Shown here: piece by piece, positions 1 to 11,157 of the stretch
How positions within the stretch are numbered: the stretch's first letter is position 1
Layout: the number at the start of each line of letters is the position of its first letter
From: Sorghum bicolor
Lineage: Eukaryota; Streptophyta; Magnoliopsida; Poales; Poaceae
NCBI RefSeq assembly: GCF_000003195.3
Contig: NC_012870.2
Span: 25,102,501-25,166,500 of the forward strand
Direction of reading: 5' to 3'
DNA: 64,000 bases
The notes under the pieces: generated by a model
Databases searched by the model: none
Seen by the model: the letters and a program-made list of their open reading frames with translations, nothing else
What the model was told of the DNA's origin: nothing
Position numbers and translations under genes: made by a program

Positions 1-532
1 AGCCTTGATTAGCAGTATTGGTTCTTAACAATTTTATTCACAGTATGTTCTGTAGGAAAATTCCTTATCACTGATTAAAAATAATAATCTTTGAAATATG
101 AGAGAAAAATTATCCTGCTTTTGTTTATGTTATGAATGTACACTACTACTATGCCTATCAGGCTTTTGTTTGATTATTGTGAGTAAATTTTTAAGTTTAT
201 GTACTTGATACAAAGTGTATAGATATGGTATCATGAATCTGTCTTATTAGTTTCACACAGCAGACCCCAGTTTACATATTACATGTGCTGAATATTGATT
301 TAACACTGACGAGTACACAATATGGACCGTTAGAATTTTTCAAGCTATGCATTTTAGGGACTTGCTTTCAGTGTAGACACTATTGGCAATGTTTAGATGG
401 TGTTCAATTTTTCTCGTTCTTATATATTGCAAGTCCTAGTTAACTTATGCTTCATTTTTCTGAACTTTGGTTTGTTGAACCTCAATATCATGTGTTTATC
501 TGTTTGTCATAAAACGCTTTACATGCATTCAG

Positions 533-2607
533 GGAGCTTGGTATTGGAATAGTTCCATATAGCCCACTTGGCCGTGGCTTCTTTGCTGGCAGGGCAGCTG
601 TAGAGTGTGTACCATCAGAAAGTCTATTGGTAAATGAAATTTACACTATCATAATCATTTTCTACATATAAAGTTATTGATGTTATTTGTTGTGACTTAG
701 TGTATTCTCTGTCCTTCCTCAGTCTAAACATCCAAGGTATACTGGGGAAAACTTGGAGAAGAATAAAGTTCTGTACACACGACTTGAAATTTTGTCCAAG
801 AAGTATGGGTGCACCCCTGCTCAACTTGCTCTCTCCTGGGTTCTTCATCAAGGAGAAGATGTGGTCCCCATACCTGGTAATGTCCTGACACTATATGTTA
901 ATATTATCATGGTCATGACGTAGTCTTCCTATGAGCAGGGTCAAACCTTTTGCATCACAAAGCCAAAAATGAAAAAAAAAATATCTCTGTCCAGTTAGGA
1001 AGAAATATTCCCCTTTTTTTCAATTTTTAATGAATTTTAAGAAGTTGCGATGCTGGGATCAGCTATAAGATGTAATATTACATCCATGTGCAAATAAATA
1101 AGCATCATATGGTGCTGTAAAGCTATGAAGCAGAACAATTTTAGAAAAACAGACAAGGCCTATTTACTATGAAAACCAACCTGGTCTTTTCACTGCCCTT
1201 CTGAAGTAAACACTGATCTATAACACATAGAAGTTTGAGGTTTATATGTTGAACAAAAGTTTTGACTGTTGGCTTTGAGAGGTTTCGCTGTGTCTGTGGT
1301 GCATTATAATATTGGTCAGGTCTTTGAACTAACTTGAGTGATCTGAACTTGCACAGATTTTCATCTGAGTAGCCTTCATAGATTGGTATATATGTATGTA
1401 CTATATGCATCTAAATCCTAAATTAGAACTTGTACTGTACTCTATAAAATTGAGTAATATAATTTAGATGCATAATGAAGATTTTTCTACTCCATAGAAG
1501 GTAGATAAGTGTGCACTTTGCGTAACAATTTCAGAAATTGATGCTAATCTGTCCCTGAACAAAGCAATATATTGCAGTAGCTGAATACCAAGCCTCAAAA
1601 AGCAGTAATGCGCCATCCTTTTAAACAATGCACCTATTTAGCAGAATTATCTGAAACTAGCAAAGATCTTCTATTATATATTGGAAGGAGCATGTCGATT
1701 TGACAATGTCATGCGCAGTTAGGCAGTTAGGCCTGCCTGTAATCCTTGACAATGCATTTTTCCTTGTCAATTTGAACTATCTACTACTCAAGTTTTACTT
1801 GTCAATTTTACCATCTTAACCCCCAAAGTGCAGTATCGTCTAATTTTCAATTAATTAATTATAAATTATTTGAGTGATATGAAGTGCTTTTTTGTATTAT
1901 TGTGTTCTTTTACATACCAAAATATAAATGTACAGTTACATCATCCCTGTCATTTTACTAGAAAAGCAATTTCCTCAATAACATTGAGACTGAAAGAGCA
2001 TCACCTTGGCTGTTACAAACTTAGCAGCTATTCTCCACTCCAATAAGTGTTGTGACTTGACTCCAGAATCAGATTCTGTGGAGCATGCTTTTCTTTAAGA
2101 ATATGTTCTTCTAGATTAAAAAAACAGAGAATATGTTCTTTTCATCCACCTTGTTCCGAACTTGTTTGTGCAGCTAAAATAACTTTAAAAATTCATAATT
2201 TTCTCCAGCTACAATTGCCAGATGTTTTGCAGATGTAGCTGTTAGCAGTTTAGCATACAGTCTAGTTCATTTTATGTTTAGTTAGTTTAAATGCCCCTGT
2301 GCTTCGTATAGAGAAGGAAAGACTACTGTTGTTTATGTGATAGCCATATAAGCTATATCTGTTCTGAAATACCATCCAAGTTATATCTGATTGTGTGCAC
2401 AAGTTTTATAATTGCTCTCTGAATCTAGGAACAACAAAAGTGAAGAACCTTGATGATAACATCGGTGCTGTAAAGGTAAAGCTGAGCAAGGAAGACCTCG
2501 AAGAAATCTCGGGTGCAGTCCCTGCTGGTGAGGTGGCTGGGTCCAGACTTCTTGGAGTCCTTGAGCCTTATTCTTGGAGGCTTGCAAATACCCCACTTCC
2601 AAAATAG
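533..2607 (+). CDS. Aldo/keto reductase, 3' part (last three exons)
   Basis: The three visible exons are 533-629, 723-876 and 2429-2607 (stop TAG), joined by GT-AG introns with matching phase. The first opens after an acceptor AG at 531-532, so upstream exons lie outside the window. The translation has the C-terminal half of an NADPH-dependent aldo/keto reductase (AKR). It starts with [20 protein letters not shown], the loop after a core barrel strand. It continues with the helix [22 protein letters not shown] and then [14 protein letters not shown], the usual cofactor 2'-phosphate-binding segment near the C-terminus. This pattern fits the plant perakine-reductase or auxin-induced PCNT115-like group, which are soluble cytosolic barrel enzymes that reduce aldehydes and ketones. 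The substrate cannot be told. The last intron (877-2428) is long and AT-rich. No frameshift or stop is seen. Confidence 0.9.
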
Positions 2608-5001
2608 CGAGTTTAGATGCAAATTGTTGACAATCCTACCATTTAGATTATGTTATATCAGATCATATCTACATGCAACAAATGACTTTTTTCTGTGCCC
2701 GTGAAAATGCATGTACCTGAAACAAGGGATGTAACTGGTGCTCTGTGTGGAATGTACCAACTGCTATAGTTGATCAAAGAAATATGTTGGAATTGAGCTG
2801 ATGTCCTCTATGGTGCACTACTTTAGTTCCTATATGATTTCTACTGATACTACAAGATGCTTCCTGTACAGAGTTAAGGACCTGCCTCGAAATTAGAATG
2901 CAGATCTCCAACCGGGGCCTAGCTGGTTCTGCTTGACTAGACAAATGGTGCCTTACTTGGTTGTATACAACTATTTTGAATTGAATTTTGAAAAATTGCA
3001 ACATGTCAGGTCTTCATTTGGATTAAACTGCATTTTGTTAGAGCTTTCTCATCAGTGGAAGTAGGGCGCTACCACATCAAGATAAAGATGTTCAACCCAC
3101 TGGTGCCACCTCGACAAAATTTACCATCTGTGTGCTACATCTCCCTCGTCAGGCATGTACGGCTTTTTTATCTTGAGCTCCTGTTATGTGCTTGCTTCCA
3201 TCAAATGTTATTACACTGACGGATGTATGTTTTTACCCTTGCTGCAGGCACTAATCTTCTATCTCACAAAATAATGCTGCACAGTCGCACAGACAGATTA
3301 AACTGCACTGTTCACGCTGGACTTTGCAGATGTTCCAAGCAACAGGACTACAGGAGGAGACAATCTGCAATGCCAAGTAGGGCTACTACCTATAGCTGCT
3401 GGTGCTGCACTGATGTCGCCCATGGGCCAGGTGTCCCTTTCAGGAGGAACCTTGGTTGGAGCTGACCAGATTTCGACTGGATCTCGAGGCACAGCGACGC
3501 CCATCACGCTCTTCGAGCATCCATCGGAGATTGCGCGGCGGCTGCCGCTGATGATAGGGAGGGAGGGACAAGGAACGCGCGCCCACCATGCAAGAACATG
3601 TGTGGAGTAGCTGGTGGCCGGCCGGCCCGTGGCCTCTAGCTTGGACCACCTCCCCAAATTCTGGTGCCGGGATATATGGTTGCCCGGCCACAGTACCTTG
3701 ATGAGGTTTTCCGAAAGATCGTACCTTGATGAGGTTGAAAGCATGCAGGCAGGCATGCATGAATGAATGAGTCCTTGCATGCAGCCAGCGGCAGGGGATG
3801 CAGTGCAGCTGCCAGTCTATGATTGTTGGATGATTGATTGGCTGATTGTTTCATGTGTTTATGCTCCATCTTCTGATGCAGCTGAAAAATATAATCTGCA
3901 ACAAGGTACAGTGTGTGCTACCATCCGCACAAAGGTTGGTGCAGCTTTCTGAAGCTTCATCTCTGAAAATTCATGTATGTTGAACTCTCTGAAACTGTGT
4001 ACCAATCCATTTGTCTACTCTCTTTGAAGCCCAACAATTTTTTAAACCCTAGTTATGCACTTATATAAGAAGCAATTAACCAAATCATGCTCATATTGCA
4101 TATTATTATGTGTGAATGCAACGGGGAAGCTCAGGTATTTACAAACTGATCAATACGTGCTTGTTTATTTCCGGCCTTCTAGCTGCATATCAGCCTTGGT
4201 GAGAATCCAAAAGAGGGGCTTGCTTTTTGTTAATGCCTGGACTTGATTGCAAAGGGCAAAGAGGCCGGCCAGGAATAAAGAAGGCAAAGCAAACGTAGAA
4301 AGCAAAAGGAGGGGGGCAATTGGGATATTGAGCGTACTACTAATTCCCTGCTGTTGCATCTCTCACACGCCTGCAAATGCATGGCTTTTCCTCAAAAGCC
4401 TGGGGTTCAGTATATGCAGCATGCCTGTCCTTGGGATGGATATAATCCCAATCCCTAGGTTTATTCCGTCCAAACTTTATACCCTTTATCCACATCACTC
4501 ATCAAGAATATTCTAGCGTATTAGGCTTTCCATCTTTTGCGTGCCTATCTTTCGCAAAGCCATTTAGGTCCATCCACACGAAATGCTGCTGACAGTAGTA
4601 ACCAGCCATCGATCAAACCTATATATATTATATATGGGTTAAAAAATGACTAGGTATCTACGGGGATGAATTTGCACATTTGGGCATCTGTTTTGCTGCA
4701 CTATTTCAGCAGCACTTGTCAATATTTTCTTCTCACAACATTTCAGCATAAGCCAAAGACTTCCAAAAAAAATGCATAGATGCATAATGTCAAATTTAAT
4801 ATCCCAAAATTAATTTGTACAAAGGTATACATGTACAAATTTAAACAAATTTTGGCGAGTGCACAACTGCTCTCTAGATTTTTTGACACTCTGAATTGCA
4901 CAAACAACTAGCTAGTCGCATGACATGGATTACACCCATTTAGGCATTTTTTTTCACAAAATACATCATAAAAAATAAAGGTCTCAGCCCACCCTAATTT
5001 A
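2608..5001. other. Intergenic, no supported gene
   Basis: This stretch follows the aldo/keto reductase stop and probably includes its 3' UTR. The part at about 3250-3660 is more GC-rich and has overlapping short open frames on both strands, but none resembles a family I recognise and none has splice or start context. It may be a decayed gene piece. Confidence 0.5.
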
Positions 5002-5215
5002 GGCCTTGTTTGGTTCAGGCTGTTTTTTTAACACATATTCCATCGAATGTTTGGACACATGCATAGAGTACTAAATATAGGCTATTTACAAAACTAAAAA
5101 CACATCTAGAGAATAATTTGCGAGACAATTTTTTAAAGCCTAATTAGTCTATGATTGGACACTAATTGCTATAGTTTCAACTATTAAACTTTAGCACCTC
5201 TAACCAAACACCCCC
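5002..5215 (+). mobile_element. Tourist-like MITE, TSD TTA
   Basis: A 214-bp non-coding element begins GGCCTTGTTTGGTTC and ends with the imperfect inverse TAACCAAACACCCCC. TTA lies directly on both sides (4999-5001 and 5216-5218), as expected for PIF/Harbinger-derived Tourist elements. The interior has the motif ATTAGTCTATGATTGGACA shared with the other GGCCTTGTTT copies in this window. Confidence 0.7.
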
Positions 5216-5218
5216 TTA

Positions 5219-6239
5219 TACATCTATGTCTAAAATTGGAAGGGGGCACTGACTCAGCAGCGGTAGGAGGGTTGGAGGGCCCCAGCCCCACCGCTAGCTC
5301 CGTGCATGTATATATATAAGGATACTCCCAACCATGAAACTAGATGGTTCATATATTCATTAATTAGGACGTCAACTATTAAGAAAAAAGATGATATGAC
5401 ACTGGACATAAACAAGAGAGATGAGAAAATTATTCCTTAAATAAGGAACTATGTCTACATAAAAACTAAGTCATAAGGGATGCAATAAGTAGATGATGGA
5501 GAAAAAAGACATGTGACTTGATAAAAATATTCTATAGAAACTATCTATTACAACAAAGTTTATATATGTATACATAAATTTAAAGGCACAGAAACTATAT
5601 ATAACTTTTAACATTTGAATTACCCTAATCACCATTCGTAAGGGGAGGGAGATTTGAGACTATATATGCAGTATAGCTACTAGTTGTATCACGCTTTGAA
5701 AGCACTAATTAATGAAAATGGTGGGGGCACGAGCATGATGCATGTCAACGCACGACAATAAAGAAGCCCTGCACACATTTTGCACAGGTCCTTTTCCTTC
5801 TTGCACCCCGTCTTTCTCAAACTATGTGCTAGGCTCTTCAGGGTTGCATATACACGTATGTATCTCCCATATGCATGCATATGTCATGATAATACATACA
5901 TGGGACCACCCAGCTCGTAGTCCCACCATATGCATTGCATGCACATACACTGCAACAGATGAAAATCCATGCAGACGCTAACTCTCACACATATCCATGA
6001 CACGTGTGTTTGGGTACAGTAAAATAAAAAGAGCGAATTCAAGAAATCTGCAAAACTGTTTCGATACATGTTGCACAAAACTACAAATTTTGGAGCCTGT
6101 TTTCGGAGAAGCTGCTGCTAGTATCATTTTGTGACTATAGTAACTGTCTAACTGACAACTTGGGACCACGATGAACTGACACAAATCACTCAGGCTCGCG
6201 TTAGGTTATGCACACGCCCGCCGCCGCCCACGTCGTATC
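5219..6239. other. AT-rich intergenic, nothing recognised
   Basis: I see no gene, tRNA or clear element ends here. Short open frames are overlapping and low-complexity, with many CATGCA and TATATA runs. Confidence 0.5.
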
Positions 6240-6502
6240 GAGATATGAAAATGGATCGGATACGAATGAATATCATTGATATTATATTTGTTTTCATATT
6301 TTTAGTTGGATTCAGATTCGAATACGGATAATGTCAGATAAGATATGGTCGGATATCGATATTATAAATATACAATTTAAGTATTTAAATACGGATACGG
6401 TATATATTGAATATTCGACTCAAATACGGACAGATCTGAATCTCTCTAAACGAATTCGATCTCGAATACGGTCGAAAAATATCCGTACCATTTTCATCTC
6501 TA
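6240..6502 (-). mobile_element. hAT-like MITE, degraded copy
   Basis: The ends are inverted copies of ATGAAAATGG (6244 region) and CCATTTTCAT (6488 region). The interior is full of ATTCGAATACGGAT-type words. Read on the minus strand it matches the better-preserved element at 25470-25746 along most of its length (shared GACCGTATTCGA, GTTTAGAGAG and AAATTGTATATTTAT). No clean 8-bp duplication is visible, so this is the older copy. The open frame across it is not a gene. Confidence 0.65.
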
Positions 6503-6742
6503 TCCTATCCTCGCTGCTGCCCGCCGGGTGCAAGGAATTTACCGTACCATCAAGTTCGAGCCATCAGTCTATGTATCAAATTAATCCGAACATAATTCAA
6601 GCTAGAGCCACAAGTCGAGTCGATCTATACATGAGTAATGTATGTTTAAGAACTACTGTGTAAGCTAACATAGAAGTATATACATGGACAGTCCACGTAA
6701 AAGATATATATAACACGCAAGCGTCTCTATCCCGATTTGGTT

Positions 6743-6777
6743 TTCACCACTGAATCATACAGTGAATCAGTGGTGAA
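6743..6777. repeat. Short near-perfect hairpin
   Basis: TTCACCACTGAATCA and TGAATCAGTGGTGAA form 15-bp arms with one mismatch around a 5-base loop. Related words (TTTTCACCGC, TTTTCACCACC) recur up to about 6990, suggesting the subterminal region of a DNA transposon whose ends I cannot define. Confidence 0.5.
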
Positions 6778-8625
6778 AGCAATTTCCACCGCAGCAATAA
6801 TTGAATTGCATACTGGACAATATAATGGGCGCAAAACTGGTGCATATTGTTTTCGCTGCAAACTCGTCAAATGTACGTGGTCATCTGTCGGCTGACAGTG
6901 TGAAAGCAATTTTTCACCGCTTGTTTTTCGTATGCATGTGCCTCCGCCAGATTTTGAACGGGCGATGAAACATTTTCACCACCATTATTTCTGGCCAAAT
7001 CAGTGGCAAAAATCGTGCCATGAACTTAAAATATGTAATAGTGAAAAAAAGTTTGTGTGTTAGGATCAAGATTTCCAAGAGCGGGATGAATTGGTCTAAT
7101 CTGGGTGTAGCAGAGATGAAATAGAATATTGCACTATAGATAAGCTTTGGTGCCCTATTGAAAACTTAATTCAAATTCTTTCTTTTCAAATACCTTTGTG
7201 TTTGCTTTTGATTCCATTGATTCTTGGGCTTCATCCGAGCTACCTAGTGCTAGTTTCACAAGTTTGCATCACACCCACTCACTAGAGTTAATCTAGCTTA
7301 GCTAGGTGAAACTATCCATTCATATCCCTCTTCATAGTATGGCCAAATGATAAAACAAAGAAACTATTACTACTCTAAGTGTCTTCCAACGTCATATGAC
7401 ACTTAGAACTAGTCCGTCCTTAGCCTTTGTGCCCATCATTTGAAAATCCAAACAAAGACCATCAATAGGGGCATGAAAACCATGATTTTCCAAATCATTC
7501 ATCATCATTGTGATGAGTAGTGCTGCTGCAAAACCAACGTTAGTCACAATGATTGTGTCATCATTAATCACAAAATTGAATTATATGTCTAGACAGTTTC
7601 AATAATCTCCATCTTTTTGGTGATTGTTGACAACATAACATTGACTATGTGCATAAGAGAAACACTTGAGGTTTTCATCACTTGGTTTGCATGAACACAT
7701 GACAATAAGAGTAAAGGGGTTAGGTGAGTTCATGCAATCCAAGTCCACAACACGTACACACAATATATTAAATGAGTATGTGTGCGAAACAAAATACTCG
7801 TTTGAAATAGCTAGTATATAAACAAAATCACAACAAATTGTGACATGATATAAGACAAATACAAGCACACACATGTCACAATGTCATAACGTACAAGCTA
7901 GCAAGCATTTTACCTCTACAAATCACGGGGGGTTCACGTGTGGCCAAGGTATCCACATAACTGGAAAAAATTTGCCATGTCAGATCCTAGTTTCACGGTC
8001 CTAGTTTATCCCAGCATTTAACTTTTGTGAACCATGTGTCAAACTCTCACTGGCTAGAGACAAAATAACTTCATGAACCATCACCCTTATCTAATTCAGA
8101 CCACTCTGCTCTCTACAGCACCACCGCTCCTTGCCTCCCCACGCGGCCTATGTGCCCCTCCTTCACTTTGCTCTCTTCAAGCTTTGCCTTTCCACCCCGT
8201 GCCACCTCGATATGTGCCCCTCTATCGCTCATACAATATAGAAAGTAAACATGACGCATGAAATGCATGAGAGTAGAACACAAAGATTAGAACCCATCTC
8301 ACTATCTCTCCTCTATCTCACATACTCTTCCTCTTTAGCATCAAGCACCAAAACCTAACGACCACTTGGAGGGGTCAACGTAGTCAAGCTAGGTTGTGTA
8401 TTGCACTAAGCTATCTAAAGTAGTAAAGCAACCTACTCATGCCTCTTTCTATAGTCGTCTTAGTGTTATGGGTCACAATAATCGATGGCTCACTAACTAA
8501 AGTTAGACCTACTAAGACTGAGGAACTCTAATATAAATATGGCATAGCTTGAGGAGGTTGACTCTCTGTAGTAGTTGCCTCTAGAGCTCCGGAAGCATAT
8601 GTTCACTGGAGTTGTAGTTGTCATT
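6778..8625. other. Intergenic, nothing recognised
   Basis: No coding region with family resemblance was found. Short open frames lack splice context. The CT-rich stretch around 8090-8340 is low-complexity. Confidence 0.45.
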
Positions 8626-9808
8626 TGTCGGGTACCTGATAAGGGGGTACCCTTAACCCTCGACTAAGAGAGTTAACCTCCAACAAATGTCAAGCCAACC
8701 CTCTTTCCTCTCACTTTAACCTATGGAAAAGCCCAACAAACGAGCCATGTTGGGCTGGCCCAAGAACGACCCTTGATTATCCAAGCCATGGCCCACTCAT
8801 CGATTCCCCGCTCTAGGCAGGATAGACTGCTCGAAGGTGCCGCTAGACCTACACCTTGATTATGGAAGTCCGGCCGAGCGAATGGCCGCGCCTCGAGTGC
8901 AGCACACACCTTGACTACCTGCTCCCTGTATGATTCCTAGGGCATTTAATGTGCTCCACCTGCTCATGGCTACAACGGCCATAACAGTGGAGCATACTCT
9001 GGTCATTTCCCACTTTTACTGCCCATACCCAGGAAACCGGTGAATCGTACAGGACAGTTTTGTCATCCCGTGCACTGTGCCCCATTTGGCACCCCCTCGA
9101 GACGCATTTGTCAACGCATCTTCTGTGTTCTCCAGAGCTTGACCTTATCCGCTTAGCCCTTGAGCCCGTCGATCACCACCTCGAGCAAGATTCCCTTAGG
9201 ACCGGTCAACACTTCAACAACTCCCGATGCGACGTCTACAGGGATACACATGCCCACACATGGGCGCTCGCCTTCCACTGACCCTCAGCCGCGTCATCAC
9301 ATGTACAAGAAGGACGATCGCGCCATCACCAAGTAAGCCACAACAAGACCTTCCATACCCGGTGCATGCCTCTACAGCGACCACGACTTGATCGGCATCA
9401 TCTCCCTCAACGTCATCATCTACAATAGCCCTAGGAATCGTGTACCCTATGCCTCCCCTTCGCCTATAAAAGGGGATGCCAAGGCCTAGAATAGGACAAC
9501 TTCTCCTTTCAGGACTTTAGCTTCTCATATGCTCTAAACCCTAGCCACACACCACTAGCACCCTAGGGACCTAGGGTTCCAAGTTCTAGCCCATCTCCTC
9601 ATACCCCCGTTCTCATCTGCTTGTATTCGCCCCTGTACAAGCGCTTCGGTGCAAGATAATACAATCCTCCCACCCCCGCTGGACGTAGGGCCTTCCTTGC
9701 TCGAACTAGGATAAATCATTTGTATTCTTCTTGCATCACCATCCAAATTAGGGAGCACACATACAAATTCACTCGTTGGTGCTGGCTCACGGGGTCAAAA
9801 CACCGACA
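8626..9808 (+). mobile_element. Solo LTR of a gypsy-type retrotransposon
   Basis: The sequence starts TGTCGGGTACC and ends ACACCGACA, the inverted TGTCGG...CCGACA termini typical of grass gypsy LTRs. A promoter-like CCTATAAAAGGGG lies near 9464. The downstream part (TGTATTCTTCTTGCATCACCATC, then GTTGGTGCT) matches the equivalent part of the LTR at 60652-61708, so both belong to one broad family. No internal coding region flanks it. The 5-bp flanks (TCATT left, TTATG right) do not match exactly, so the duplication is decayed or the end is off by a few bases. Confidence 0.65.
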
Positions 9809-11157
9809 TTATGTTGTTGGTTCTTTATGATCTCACTAAATTAAAGGTGGCAGAGAGACAATGAGATGCGATAGTTACTGATGTCAAGACCATCATTGAT
9901 TGCTTTGTCTGTCCTATTGAAGTAGTTGAAGCAAACTGTGACAAGCCAGCAAGCCCCTATATATGCCAAACCCGAACCAAACAATCTATATGGGGTTGAA
10001 GTACGCAAAAGTGTGGTGTGCTAAAATTGTGGCAAGAAAGAAACACAGCTACCCCCAAAAAGTTTGGTTGATTGGCAAAGTGTGGCATGCAAGAACCAAA
10101 TAGGTACTTGAAATTTATTTGAACTTACAAGAGGGCCAAAAAACTTGACAATATGTGAGAGACTTAATTGGGCAGTGGCTTCATGGATGAATGGAGATCT
10201 ATAATAGAAAACTAAAAGCTATCTTGATTTGGCCTCGAAAGAAATTGAACAACCATGTGATAGGAGAGAAAAAATAGGAGTGGGAGATGACGATAGCTTT
10301 TAAGCCAAGAAATTTGTCAATAGTAGCTATATGGAGTTTGTTCTACTAGATATAGCAGGGGCACATAGAGAGAGGGACAATTGTAACCTAAAAAATAAAC
10401 AAAAATTGCACATAAAAAGTATTTTTAAGTAAAAGGAAGTCAAATTTTACAATAGAAAAGGCTAGTTATTATGTACACTATTTGCAGGGGCCATCTTTCT
10501 ACTTGTTTGAATTAGTGTGTACTACCTCCATCCCCAAAAGGAATGCAGTTCTATGTTTATCATAAGTCAAACAATTTTAAGTTTGATCAAATTTATAAAA
10601 AAGAACTAGTACTTATATGGTGTCAAATAAGTACCATTAGATTCACCGTTGAATAAACTTTTTCATAGTATATATATTTGGTGTCATCAAAGTTGTCACT
10701 CTTTTGTGTAAACTTATATAAAACTTAACGCACTTTGACTTAAGAGAAAATAAAATCCCATTCTTTTAGGAGGGAGCAAGGTGCATATAGTTTATATTCG
10801 AGATACAAGAAAACACAAGATGCTTCAAAGTTCAATGTTATCATCTTAACTATATCTCAACGAGAACCCTATATGAGAGAACATGCACATGCCTCTCAGC
10901 GAAACAATTAAATCATAAAAAGCAACAAGATAAACTTGATGGTCCATTCATGAAAAGTTGTGCAGATCGAATTATATTAGCTAGCTTATCCCGCATATTA
11001 CCCTAAATAAAAATAAAACAAAAGATCAATAAACCAAAGAGCAGTAGTGCACAATAGGATACTCTCGCGCCACATCAGTTTTGGTGTTGCTCTTCAAGAG
11101 TGGATGCAGTTTGGGTGGCTTTTCATTTGTCTCTCAATGCAACTTGAAGTAGCCTAG
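9809..11157. other. Intergenic with one MITE
   Basis: No gene is seen between the solo LTR and the IDD gene stop codon, apart from the Stowaway-like element near 10525. The 3' UTR of the minus-strand IDD gene should lie just below 11157. Confidence 0.5.
10525..10777. mobile_element. Degraded Stowaway-like MITE
   Basis: The left end ACCTCCATCCCCAAAAGGAATG and right end CCCATTCTTTTAGGAGGGAG are imperfect inverted repeats with the CTCC core of Stowaway (Tc1/mariner-derived) elements. Length is about 250 bp, with no coding potential. Confidence 0.6.

Noticed and set aside
1..532. Possible further aldo/keto reductase exon at the window start
   Set aside because: No translated segment matches the family before the acceptor at 531-532; the stretch reads as intron.
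3298..3780. 160-codon minus-strand open frame near the aldo/keto reductase
   Set aside because: No recognisable domain, overlapping frames of similar length on the other strand, and no promoter or splice context.
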